Origin: DASUAL01 sp035763805
Lineage (GTDB): Bacteria > Gemmatimonadota > Gemmatimonadetes > Gemmatimonadales > GWC2-71-9
Direction: 5' to 3'
Length of the DNA: 64,000 nt
NCBI GenBank assembly: GCA_035763805.1
Contig: DASUAL010000133.1
Span: 9,218 to 73,217, forward strand
Shown here: one piece after another, positions 16,570 through 25,467 of the stretch
How positions within the stretch are numbered: position 1 is the first letter of the stretch
Layout: every line of letters starts with the position of its first letter
Position numbers and translations under genes: made by a program
Notes under the pieces: generated by a model
Told to the model about the DNA's origin: nothing
Database searches by the model: none
The model's input: only the letters and a program-made list of their open reading frames with translations

Positions 16570-16725
16570 GTCACGCCTCCCGAGGCAATCCGGCGATTCC
16601 CGCCGCCCAAATGTACGCCGGGAAGGCTGGTTCCGGTTGGCTCATCGCCCTCCGGAGTGGCGTAAGCCGCAAGGCCTCACTAGCTTCGCGACTGACGCTG
16701 CCCCGTCCAAGGCGGAGGCCAACCT

Positions 16726-18393
16726 TTGAGCACTTGGGAACAGACCGTATCGAAGCCGCTCCGCGCACTCGGGCTTGAGAGCATCCGCAACAAGCTCCTC
16801 GCCTTCGCCGTCCTGGCTACGGTCATCCCCTCCTGGTCCACGGCCTGGATCTCGTACGCCCACAACAAGCGATCGCTCACCGAAAAGATCACCGGCGAGC
16901 AGCTGAGCGCCAGCTCGCAGACCGCCCGGGAGCTGGATCTGTGGCTCAAGGAGCGCCTTTATGACCTGCGGGTATTCGCCAGCTCCTACGAGGTCACGGA
17001 GAACCTCGAGCGCATGCCCGGGGCCCGCGGGGCGCTCGCTCGCGAGGGTCAGCCGCACCGCCGAGTCAACGACTTCCTCAACTCGGTGCGTGAGCGCTTC
17101 GTCGACTACGAAGCGTTGATCGTCGTCGACGAGCAGGGCCGCGCGGTCGCGACCGGAGCGGCAACGGCCCGCGCCGTCCCGCTGCCGCCGGATTGGCGCA
17201 CCGCGCTCCGGACCGAGCACGCGGTCGTCGGCGCTCCATATCGCGATGACGACGCCCAGCGCCAGCCGGTCATGACCGTGGCCGTCCCGATCTACGCGGC
17301 CGGCGGCCGCCTGATCGGGGCGCTGACCGCGAAGCTGAACCTGCGCACGGTCCAGCAGGTCCTCAAGCGCTTCTCGACCGGCGCCTCGGGCGGCCTGTAT
17401 GTCATGACGACCGACGGCACTTTGATCGCCCGCTCCCGGTCGGGCCCGGCCGAGCCGATGACCACGCAGCTCGCCCCGGAGGTCGCCCGAACCCTGTTGG
17501 CGGGTGCGGGCAGCGCGCGCCAGTACCGCGGCTTCGACGGGGAGGAGGTCATCGGCACGCTCGCGACCGTTCCCGGCCTGGAGTGGGCGATCGTGATCGA
17601 GATCCCGGCGGCCGACGCGTTCCGCCAGGTGACCCGACTCCGCAACGTCACCATCGCGATCGTCACCGCCCTGCTCCTGGGCATCGGGCTGCTCGCGTAC
17701 CTGCTGGGCGTGCTGATCGTTCGCCCGCTCGATCGCCTGACAGCCGGGGCCGCGAAGGTGGCGGCGGGCGATCTGGCCGTCGATCTGCCCGTCGTGAGCG
17801 GCGGCGAGGTGGGCTCACTGACCGAAGTGTTCAACGACATGGTGGCGCGCTTGCGAAGCGGGCGCGAGGAGCTCCAGCGCCTGTCTCTCACCGACGATCT
17901 CACCGGGCTCTACAACCGCAGATACCTCATGGAGACGCTCGCGACCGAGGTGCGGCGCTCACGCCGACTGCAGCACTCCTTCGCCATCCTGATCGCGGAC
18001 ATCGATCACTTCAAGGAGTACAACGACACGGTCGGCCACCTTGCTGGAGACGAGATGCTGAGGCGGGTAGCACGCATCTTGCGCGAATCGACTCGCGAGG
18101 TCGACTGCGTGGCGCGCTACGGCGGTGAGGAGTTCGTCGTCATGCTCCCGGAGACCGGAGCCGACGAGGCCGCGGAGACGGCGGAGCGAATTCGGGACCG
18201 CGTCGCGCGGGAAGCGCTGGCGGGCGGCACTATTACCCTGAGCGTCGGCGTCGCCGAATTCCCGACGCACGGCGACACACCAGAATCTGTGATCTCCAGC
18301 GCGGACTCGGCCCTGTACCAGGCCAAACGCGAGGGACGCAACCGGATGGTTCGCGCCGGCGCGCCGGCGCGCCGCCCCGAAATGACGGGCTAG
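16726..18393 (+). CDS. Membrane-bound diguanylate cyclase (sensor-HAMP-GGDEF)
   Basis: A 555-residue protein: TM1 about 24-45, an extracytoplasmic sensor region of double-Cache type (about 46-305, with GGLYVMTTDGTLIARS), TM2 about 308-332, a HAMP domain with RPLDRLTAGAAKVAAGDL, and a GGDEF domain. The active site is GGEEF (466-470), a form that is active in many cyclases, and the preceding REVD is an intact inhibitory I-site, so product feedback is likely. It makes c-di-GMP in response to an unknown external ligand. The start is TTG at 16726, with GGAGG seven bases upstream. Confidence 0.93.
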   Translation: MSTWEQTVSKPLRALGLESIRNKLLAFAVLATVIPSWSTAWISYAHNKRSLTEKITGEQLSASSQTARELDLWLKERLYDLRVFASSYEVTENLERMPGARGALAREGQPHRRVNDFLNSVRERFVDYEALIVVDEQGRAVATGAATARAVPLPPDWRTALRTEHAVVGAPYRDDDAQRQPVMTVAVPIYAAGGRLIGALTAKLNLRTVQQVLKRFSTGASGGLYVMTTDGTLIARSRSGPAEPMTTQLAPEVARTLLAGAGSARQYRGFDGEEVIGTLATVPGLEWAIVIEIPAADAFRQVTRLRNVTIAIVTALLLGIGLLAYLLGVLIVRPLDRLTAGAAKVAAGDLAVDLPVVSGGEVGSLTEVFNDMVARLRSGREELQRLSLTDDLTGLYNRRYLMETLATEVRRSRRLQHSFAILIADIDHFKEYNDTVGHLAGDEMLRRVARILRESTREVDCVARYGGEEFVVMLPETGADEAAETAERIRDRVAREALAGGTITLSVGVAEFPTHGDTPESVISSADSALYQAKREGRNRMVRAGAPARRPEMTG

Positions 18394-18452
18394 CGCCGTA
18401 GCAGCATGTGGGACGATTGAGGGGGAGTCTGGGGGAGCAGGCTGGAACAGGG

Positions 18453-19220
18453 CTAGCGCGCGCCGTCCTGCCGCCGGCCGACCAGGGTCTGAAAAATCCA
18501 GCCGCTCCGCCCAGCCTTGTCGGCAACACGAACCCAGTTGTCCGCGTACGCATAGCCGATGAGCGGAGCCCCGGCCTCCGCTGTGAACAGCACGGGGTAT
18601 TCGGCGCCCGGTCCTTCTCGCACATTGCTGCGACTCGTCGCCTGAAGGCGCAGCGGCAGCACGAACAGCACCTCGCCGGTTCGCAGGGACCCTCGGGTCC
18701 CGCTCGCCAGACGTTCGCGACCCGTGCTGACGGCGGCCTTCGCCTGGCTCGCCAGGTAGAGGGCGCCGCCGTGATTCTGCTTGTTGAATTCCGCCGTCGC
18801 GAGCTGCAACAGCTGGGCGGCCTGGGCGATTTCGGCAGCCGCCTGCTGCCCGGCCGCGGCTTTCAGGGACTGCAGCGCGATCTCCGCCTCCGCCATGGCC
18901 GAGGCGGCCTCCGCCCGACTGGCTGAGGTCTGCAACTTCGCCATCGCCCGCACGACCTCGCGCCGGGCCTGGTCGAGCCTGGCCTCGAGTTCCTCGACCT
19001 GTGCGTCCCGCTCGAGCAAGCGCAGCTCAAGTCGCGCCACTCGTTGCTCCAGTTGAGGATCCCTCACGGTCACGGTTTCCGGCACCGCCCGAACAGCCAC
19101 CGAAGCACTGTCCGGCCGCAGCGTCCCCGGCGCCGTCCGGCAGGCGCCGACCGCGGCGAGCGCCGCCGAGGCGAGGAACAGGGTGACCGCCAGCGTGCCT
19201 ACGGGCATGGTGCTCAACAT
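18453..19220 (-). CDS. Coiled-coil lipoprotein with SH3b domain
   Basis: A 255-residue protein with signal peptide and a lipobox-like AVGAC in the first 27 residues. A long heptad-rich coiled coil follows (RVARLELRLLERDAQVEELE to about residue 150), then a C-terminal SH3b-like domain with NVREGPGAEYPVLFTAEAG and DNWVRVADKAGRSGWIF. Bacterial SH3 domains often bind peptidoglycan, so it is probably an envelope-associated structural protein. An internal ATG at 19208 is an alternative start. It is divergent from fpg by 47 nt. Confidence 0.8.
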   Translation of the reverse strand: MLSTMPVGTLAVTLFLASAALAAVGACRTAPGTLRPDSASVAVRAVPETVTVRDPQLEQRVARLELRLLERDAQVEELEARLDQARREVVRAMAKLQTSASRAEAASAMAEAEIALQSLKAAAGQQAAAEIAQAAQLLQLATAEFNKQNHGGALYLASQAKAAVSTGRERLASGTRGSLRTGEVLFVLPLRLQATSRSNVREGPGAEYPVLFTAEAGAPLIGYAYADNWVRVADKAGRSGWIFQTLVGRRQDGAR

Positions 19221-19267
19221 GGCATTCTAAATTCGCCCAATCAACCGTCCGCCTTAGACTACTCACC

Positions 19268-20167
19268 ATGCCGGAGTTGCCGGACATCGTCGTTTACTTG
19301 GAGGCACTCCAGCCGAGGATCGTGACACGGCGGCTCGAGCGCATCCGGATCGGCAGCCCGTTCGTGCTGCGGTCGGCGGACCCCCCGGCGGCCGAACTCG
19401 AGGGCCGTGTGGTGAGCGGCGTGCGCCGGCTGGGCAAGCGCATCGTGATCCAGCTGGAGGGTGAGCGGTTCCTCGTCCTCCATCTGATGATCGCGGGGCG
19501 GCTGCACTGGAGGCTGCCAGGGGCGCCGCTGCGCGGGAGGAGCGGGCTCGCGGCGATCGACTTCACGAGCGGTACGCTGCTGTTCACCGAAGCCGGCACG
19601 AAGCACCGTGCCTCGCTTCACGTCGTGCGGGGCGCCGCTGCACTCGCCGCTCACGACCCCGGCGGGCTGGAACCGCTCGAGACGAGTCTGGCGGCGTTTC
19701 GCGCGGCGCTGACGCGCGAGAATCACACGCTCAAGCGAGCACTGACCGACCCCCGCCTCTTCAGTGGGATCGGTAACGCTTACTCGGACGAGATCCTGCA
19801 TGCGGCCCGGCTCTCACCGCTCGCCCTCACGTCGCGGCTCACCGGCGCCGACGTCGGCCGGCTGCATCAGGCCGTGCGCGCCACCCTGGCCACGTGGATC
19901 GAGCGGCTGCGTGCCCAGCTCGGGGGCGGGTTCCCCGAGAAGGTCACGGCATTCCGGCCGGAGATGGCGGTGCACGGCCGCTACCGTAAGCCGTGCCCGG
20001 TGTGCGGGGCGCCGGTGCAGCGCATTCGCTACGCCGACAACGAGGTGAACTACTGCGCGCACTGCCAGACGGACGGCAAGGTGCTCGCAGACCGCGCCAT
20101 GTCACGGCTGCTCAAGGAGGACTGGCCCCGCTCCCTCGACGACTGGGAGGCCCGGTTCGCGCCCTGA
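19268..20167 (+). CDS. mutM: Fpg/Nei-family DNA glycosylase
   Basis: A 299-residue enzyme starting MPELPDIVVYLEAL; the mature N-terminal Pro2 and Glu3 are the catalytic residues of the Fpg/Nei family. The C-terminal zinc finger has Cys243, Cys246, Cys263 and Cys266 (CPVC and CAHC). The helix-two-turn-helix NPxLSGIGN equivalent reads DPRLFSGIGNAYSDEIL. The enzyme removes oxidised purines and nicks abasic sites. The zinc-finger spacing (CxxC-x16-CxxC) and PELPD are closer to Fpg than to Nei, but the exact subfamily is not certain. Its last 56 nt overlap the antisense GH3 gene. Confidence 0.9.
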   Translation: MPELPDIVVYLEALQPRIVTRRLERIRIGSPFVLRSADPPAAELEGRVVSGVRRLGKRIVIQLEGERFLVLHLMIAGRLHWRLPGAPLRGRSGLAAIDFTSGTLLFTEAGTKHRASLHVVRGAAALAAHDPGGLEPLETSLAAFRAALTRENHTLKRALTDPRLFSGIGNAYSDEILHAARLSPLALTSRLTGADVGRLHQAVRATLATWIERLRAQLGGGFPEKVTAFRPEMAVHGRYRKPCPVCGAPVQRIRYADNEVNYCAHCQTDGKVLADRAMSRLLKEDWPRSLDDWEARFAP

Positions 20168-22373
20168 CCTCGAAGCCCGCTTCGACGCCGTCCACGGAGC
20201 TCCCGCCGACGAGCACCCGAAACCTTCCGGGCTCGACGACGAACTTCATGTCCTGACCGTAGAAGCCGAGCTCCTGGGGCGTCAGCGTGAGCTCGACGAT
20301 GCGCGCTTCGCCCGGCTGCAGGGAGACGCGCTGGAATCCCGCGAGCGAGCGGACCGGCCGCGTGACGCTCGCGACCTCGTCGTGCACATACAGCTGGACG
20401 ACCTCGGCACCCTCGCGCGCGCCGGTGTTCGTGACGGTCACGGAAACCGTGAGCGTCCCGCCGGGCGCGATGCTCGGCGCGCCGAGCAGCAGGTCGCGGT
20501 ACGTGAAAGTGGTGTAGCTCAGCCCATGGCCGAATGGGAACAGCGGGGTCACGGGAGCATCGATGTACTTGGACGTATACCTGTCCGCCGACGGCGGGCG
20601 GCCCGTGTTCTTGTGGTTGTAGTACAAAGGCACCTGACCGACGGTCCGGGGGATGGTGACCGGGAGCTTGCCGCTCGGGCTCACGTCGCCGAACAGGACG
20701 TCCGCCAGCGCCGGCCCGGTCTCGAGGCCCAAGAACCACGCCTGGACGATCGTGGGCACATGGTCCGCAGCCCACTGGACCGCCAGCGGCCGGCCGCTCA
20801 TGAGCACGAGGACCATGGGGGTGCCGGTCCCATGCACGGCCTCGAGCAGCCGCTGCTGGGCGCCGGGAAGCGCGAGGCTCGCGCGACTCGCCGCCTCGCC
20901 GCTCATGTCTCCCGCCTCGCCGAGCACGAGCAGCGCGAGATCGGCCTGCCGCGCGACCGCAACGGCTTCGGCGAAGCCCGCCGTCGAGGTGTCGGTGATG
21001 CCTGAACCGCGGGTGTAGAGTACCCGCGTGCTCCCGGCGCGGGCCTTGACCCCCGCGAGCGGCGTCACGGCATCGGTAGCCTCGCCGCGGCCCGGCCAGG
21101 AGCCGAGGGTCGCGGCTTGGTCGTCCGCGAGCGGCCCGATCACGGCCAGCGTGCGCACGCGGGGGCCGAGCGGCAGGAGCGACCCGTCGTTCTTGAGCAG
21201 CACGATCGCTTCCCGCCCGACGCGACGGGCGAGCTCGCGGTGCTCGGGCGCGAGCTGCACGGCTCGCTCGCGCTCGACGCTCGCGCCGCGGTACGGATCC
21301 TCGAACAGTCCGAGGCTGGCTTTGGCCCGAAGCACGCGTCGGACTGCCGTGTTCACGACGGCGCCGGGGATGCGCCGCGCCCGCACGAGCGCCGGGAGGT
21401 CGTCGAGGTAGATCCGGCTCTGCATGTCCATGTCCGTGCCGGCCTCGAGCGCGAGCTTCCCGGCATCCGCGCGCGATGCCGCGACCCCGTGGAGCTGGAG
21501 CTCCTCGACCGAAGTCCAGTCACTCACCACGAAACCCCGGAATCCCCATTCGCGTCGCAGCAGCGTCGCGAGGAGCCAGCGGTTCGCCGTGCTCGGGACG
21601 CCGGCGATCTCGTTGAACGAGGTCATGATGCTGCCTGCGCCGGCCTCGATCGCGGCTTGGAAAGGCGGCAGGTAGACCTCTCGCAGGCTACGCTCCGACA
21701 CGTCTACCGTGTTGTAGTCTCTGCCGCCCTCGGCTCCGCCGTAGGCGGCGAAGTGCTTCACGGTGGCCATGACGGCGTCAGGCGCGCGCAGGTCTGCGCC
21801 CTGAAAGCCGCGCACCCGCGCCGCGGCCATTGCCGATCCGAGGTACGGATCCTCGCCGGCACCCTCCGCGATCCTGCCCCAGCGCGGATCCCGGGCGATG
21901 TCCACCATGGGGGCGAAGGTCCAATGGAGGCCCGCGGCGGCGGCTTCGCGAGCTGCCACGCGGGCGGCGGCCTCGACCGCTTCCGGGTCCCAGGAGGCCG
22001 CTTCGGCGAGCGGGATCGGGAAGATCGTCCGGTAGCCGTGGATCACGTCGTGGCCGAAGATCAGGGGGATCTGGAGCCGCGACTCCGTGACCGCTATACG
22101 CTGGATCTCCCTGGTCACCGCGGCGCCAGTCAGGTTGAAGAACCCACCGACCCTGCCCTGGCGAACCAGGTCCAGCTGTTCGTCGCTCACGCGGTTGTCG
22201 CTGACGGAGAGCAGGTTCAGCTGGCCGAGCTTCTCTTCGAGCGTCATGCGGGCGAGGAGCGAGTCGATCGCACGTTCGGTAGGGCTCTGTGCCGAGGCAG
22301 GGGCTGCGGCGAGCAGAGTCAGCGCAGCCGGGAGCACGGCGAGCAAGCTGTTGCGTGGGCGCATCAGGGGCAT
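20112..22373 (-). CDS. GH3 family beta-glucosidase, secreted
   Basis: A 753-residue glycoside hydrolase with signal peptide (SLLAVLPAALTLLAAAPASA). The N-terminal TIM barrel includes IPLIFGHDVIHGYRTIFP, KHFAAYGGAEGGRDYN and the nucleophile Asp285 in GFVVSDWTS; an alpha/beta sandwich and a C-terminal FnIII-like domain (TNTGAREGAEVVQLYV) complete the BglX-type layout. GH3 enzymes release glucose from short beta-glucans. It is divergent from a TonB receptor and a glycoamylase-like lipoprotein, which suggests use of an imported or periplasmic glucan. I chose the ATG at 22373; the longer frame runs into the divergent promoter. Confidence 0.93.
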   Translation of the reverse strand: MPLMRPRNSLLAVLPAALTLLAAAPASAQSPTERAIDSLLARMTLEEKLGQLNLLSVSDNRVSDEQLDLVRQGRVGGFFNLTGAAVTREIQRIAVTESRLQIPLIFGHDVIHGYRTIFPIPLAEAASWDPEAVEAAARVAAREAAAAGLHWTFAPMVDIARDPRWGRIAEGAGEDPYLGSAMAAARVRGFQGADLRAPDAVMATVKHFAAYGGAEGGRDYNTVDVSERSLREVYLPPFQAAIEAGAGSIMTSFNEIAGVPSTANRWLLATLLRREWGFRGFVVSDWTSVEELQLHGVAASRADAGKLALEAGTDMDMQSRIYLDDLPALVRARRIPGAVVNTAVRRVLRAKASLGLFEDPYRGASVERERAVQLAPEHRELARRVGREAIVLLKNDGSLLPLGPRVRTLAVIGPLADDQAATLGSWPGRGEATDAVTPLAGVKARAGSTRVLYTRGSGITDTSTAGFAEAVAVARQADLALLVLGEAGDMSGEAASRASLALPGAQQRLLEAVHGTGTPMVLVLMSGRPLAVQWAADHVPTIVQAWFLGLETGPALADVLFGDVSPSGKLPVTIPRTVGQVPLYYNHKNTGRPPSADRYTSKYIDAPVTPLFPFGHGLSYTTFTYRDLLLGAPSIAPGGTLTVSVTVTNTGAREGAEVVQLYVHDEVASVTRPVRSLAGFQRVSLQPGEARIVELTLTPQELGFYGQDMKFVVEPGRFRVLVGGSSVDGVEAGFEVRARTGPPSRRGSGASPP

Positions 22374-22438
22374 GTGTGATCGCGAGTGGTTGTGAACGTT
22401 CCGGAATGCGGCGTCCCAATTTAGGCGCTCGGGAGTAC

Positions 22439-22467
22439 TTGACAAAGGCCCCAGCGCGCGTGATAAC
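22439..22467 (+). promoter_or_regulatory. Sigma-70-like promoter of the TonB receptor
   Basis: TTGACA at 22439-22444 and GATAAC at 22462-22467, exactly 17 bp apart, lie 31 bp before the ATG at 22499. A perfect -35 and an optimal spacer in this GC-rich region are unlikely by chance. Confidence 0.65.
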
Positions 22468-22498
22468 GACTTGTCGTACACTCACCGGAGATGCATCC

Positions 22499-25462
22499 AT
22501 GAGCCGCAACCTCTCGTTCGCACGGCTCGCCGGCGGGTTCCTCGCGGGCCTCGCCCTCGCGGTCGCCAGCGCAGCCACGGCAGTCTCACAAACCAGCACC
22601 GGCAGCATTCGCGGTTACGTAACAGATCAGAGCGGCGCACCGCTCGGCGAAGGTCGCGTCGTGGCCGTGAGCGTGCTGACCGGAGGGCCGCGCGAGGCGA
22701 CCACCCAGAGCAGCGGGTTCTACGCGCTGACGGGCTTGGTGCCAGGCGAGTACGACGTCACCGTGCGTCGCATCGGGATGGCGCCGCAGGCGCGTCGAGT
22801 GCGCGTACTGATCGGTGAGGTGCTGACCCTCGATTTCCAGCTGGGCACATCGGCCGTGGAGGTCGAAGCGGTGACCGTTGTCGCGGAACGGACCGTCGAG
22901 ACGCGGACGTCCGAGGTGGCGACGAACGTCACGCAAGAGCAGATCAACAATCTCCCGACCTCCAGTCGGAACTTCCTCGATCTCGCGAGCCTAGCTCCAG
23001 GCACCACGATAGAAAACGACCGACTGGACGGCACCGCGCGGAAGTTCGGCGCCGGAGCACAGTCATCGGATCAGATCAACGTGTTCATCGACGGGGCGAG
23101 CTACAAGAACGATCTCATTCATGGCGGTGTCGTTGGCCAGGATCGCAGCCGGGGAAACCCGTTCCCTCGGAACGCGGTTCAGGAATTCCGGATCCTGACT
23201 CAGAACTACAAGGCGGAGTACCAGAAGTCCTCGAGCGCCATCCTTACAGCGACGACGAAGTCCGGCGGCAACGCGTGGAGCGGGAACGCCTTCGTGGGTT
23301 TCCAGGATCAAGGGCTCGTAGCCCTCGACAGCTTTGCCGTCGCGCGCAAGGCCGGTGACCCGGCCAACTTTCGCGAGCCGGACTACAAGCGGTGGCTACT
23401 CGGCTTGAGCGCTGGGGGCCCTATCATGCGCGACCGCCTGCGGTTCTTCGGCTCGTACGAGGGCAACTATCAAGACCGTTCGAACTTGGTGAACATCGTT
23501 CCGCCCCCCGGCTTCCCCGCCCTCGATACAGTCGACTTCGCCTCGCGCAATGGCCTCTTCGGCTCGCCGTTTCGGTCGACGCTCTTCTTCGGCAAGCTCA
23601 GCTACGCCGCGGGCCAGAACTCGTCGCTCGAGCTGAGCTATAACCACCGGCACGAAACCGACACGCGGAACTTTGGAGCCCCTGATGACCTGAAACGGCC
23701 CTTCGAGTCGGGCGTGCGGTTCCGCAATGACGTCAACACCGGCATCCTGAAACACACCTATTACCCGGGCTCCTGGCTGAACCAAGTGACCGTGACGTAT
23801 CAGCGAGCCCGCGACAACCCGAGTCCGGTGCCCGGTACGGAGACAGTGAACCGCTTCTACGGCGGCGCCTTCTGTTGCGCGCAGATCGGACCGGACATCA
23901 CCATCCAGGACTTTACGCAGAAGCGCCTTGCGGTGCGGAACGACCTGACCTACTCGGGACTGGAATGGAGCGGGCAGCATGTGCTGAAGGGCGGTGTCAG
24001 CGTCGACTTTTTGAACTACAGGATCCTGAAGCAAAACGCGGTGATTCCGCGCTTCGTCTATGAAGAAATCGGCCATGATGCCAGCCGCCCCGACAGTTTC
24101 AAGTTCCCCGACCGGGTGGAGTTCCGCGGGGGCAATCCAAACTTCCTGCAGGACAACACCCAGTTCGGCGCCTATGTGCAAGACGACTGGAGCCCAGCGC
24201 CGCGCCTGATCCTGAACCTCGGCATCCGGTGGGACTATGAAACCGACATGATGAACTACAACTACGTCACGCCGCAAGACATCGTGGACTCCCTGACGAA
24301 GTACGCGGATTCATTGTTCATCCCGATCGACCCGTCGCGCTACTTTACCAACGGAACTCAGCGCTCGCGCTTCAAGGGCGCGTTCCAGCCGCGCCTCGGG
24401 TTCTCCTACGGTCTCGACGACGCCGGGAAGACCACGCTGTTCGGTGGATTTGGTATCTTCTACGACCGGACGCTCTTCGACCAGGCGGTCGAGGAGCAGT
24501 TCGCCCAGCAGCAGCCCAATATCATCATTCGGTTCCGCCAGCCGGGCGACCCGGCTGCTGGTCGCGTTGACTGGGACAACCGGTACCTCACGGGCCGAGC
24601 GGTGCTCGATTCGCTGCGGATCGCAAATCCGCAGGCCGGCGCGCCCGAGGTGAAGCTCCTCCCCAACGACCTGCGTCCGCCCAAGTCCCGGCAGTTCAGC
24701 GTCGGCGTCCGCCGGCTGCTGGGCGACTTCGCCGTCGAGGCGGCCTATACCGGCGTGCGCAGCTCGAATGTGTTCACGTTCTATTGGGCGAACGAGAACT
24801 TCACGTGCCCGCAGCGATCTTTCGGAGTGGCAGGCTGTTTCGTGAGCAGGAGGATTCCCGGCTACCGCGTCATCTTGCTGGCGACCAACGCGGGCAAGAC
24901 CTGGTATGACGCGCTTCAAGTGAAGGTCGATCGACCGTACCGTCGATCAGGCGCTTGGGGCTGGGGAGCAGGACTCGCCTACACACTCGCCGAGCGCGAA
25001 ACGGCGGGTTTCAACGACGACTTCAGCTTCCCGAATCCGGTGGACTACCCCCGGCAGGTGCGCAACGACGAGAGTCATCGGTTGGTGGTGAATGGCATCG
25101 TGGATCTGCCCTACGCCTACGGCATCCAGCTCGGCGGCCTGCTGACCATCGGCAGCGGGGCCAAGTTGGACGTTGGGGACCGGTTCAACAACGAGCTGAA
25201 TCCCACGCAGCGACTCTTCGTGCCCGGCGGCTTCGAGACGCCGACCTTCAAGAACCTGGACCTGCGGCTGCGCAAGGACTTCCCGTCCGTGCGCGGGAAC
25301 GCGATTGCCGTGGCGCTCGACCTGTTCAATGTGTTCAATTGGCAGAACCTCGGGTGCTACAACAATCGGAATGCCGCGGTAGGCGACCCCGCCTTCGACG
25401 ACGCCGGGTGCGTGATCAGTGACCCGCGGCGGCTCCAAGTCGGCACGGAAGTGACCTTCTGA
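22499..25462 (+). CDS. TonB-dependent outer membrane receptor with carboxypeptidase-like N-terminal domain
   Basis: A 987-residue protein with signal peptide, then a carboxypeptidase-regulatory-like domain (about 30-115, GSIRGYVTDQSGAPLGEG and SGFYALTGLVPGEYDVTVRR), a plug domain (INNLPTSSRNFLDLASLAPG) and a large beta-barrel ending in GTEVTF, with a terminal Phe as expected for an outer-membrane barrel. The receptors import large substrates using TonB energy. The start at 22499 has CGGAG upstream and a clear promoter. It is followed after 5 nt by the glycoamylase-like lipoprotein, so the two form an operon and the likely cargo is a glucan, opposite the GH3 enzyme. Confidence 0.92.
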   Translation: MSRNLSFARLAGGFLAGLALAVASAATAVSQTSTGSIRGYVTDQSGAPLGEGRVVAVSVLTGGPREATTQSSGFYALTGLVPGEYDVTVRRIGMAPQARRVRVLIGEVLTLDFQLGTSAVEVEAVTVVAERTVETRTSEVATNVTQEQINNLPTSSRNFLDLASLAPGTTIENDRLDGTARKFGAGAQSSDQINVFIDGASYKNDLIHGGVVGQDRSRGNPFPRNAVQEFRILTQNYKAEYQKSSSAILTATTKSGGNAWSGNAFVGFQDQGLVALDSFAVARKAGDPANFREPDYKRWLLGLSAGGPIMRDRLRFFGSYEGNYQDRSNLVNIVPPPGFPALDTVDFASRNGLFGSPFRSTLFFGKLSYAAGQNSSLELSYNHRHETDTRNFGAPDDLKRPFESGVRFRNDVNTGILKHTYYPGSWLNQVTVTYQRARDNPSPVPGTETVNRFYGGAFCCAQIGPDITIQDFTQKRLAVRNDLTYSGLEWSGQHVLKGGVSVDFLNYRILKQNAVIPRFVYEEIGHDASRPDSFKFPDRVEFRGGNPNFLQDNTQFGAYVQDDWSPAPRLILNLGIRWDYETDMMNYNYVTPQDIVDSLTKYADSLFIPIDPSRYFTNGTQRSRFKGAFQPRLGFSYGLDDAGKTTLFGGFGIFYDRTLFDQAVEEQFAQQQPNIIIRFRQPGDPAAGRVDWDNRYLTGRAVLDSLRIANPQAGAPEVKLLPNDLRPPKSRQFSVGVRRLLGDFAVEAAYTGVRSSNVFTFYWANENFTCPQRSFGVAGCFVSRRIPGYRVILLATNAGKTWYDALQVKVDRPYRRSGAWGWGAGLAYTLAERETAGFNDDFSFPNPVDYPRQVRNDESHRLVVNGIVDLPYAYGIQLGGLLTIGSGAKLDVGDRFNNELNPTQRLFVPGGFETPTFKNLDLRLRKDFPSVRGNAIAVALDLFNVFNWQNLGCYNNRNAAVGDPAFDDAGCVISDPRRLQVGTEVTF

Positions 25463-25467
25463 GCCGG

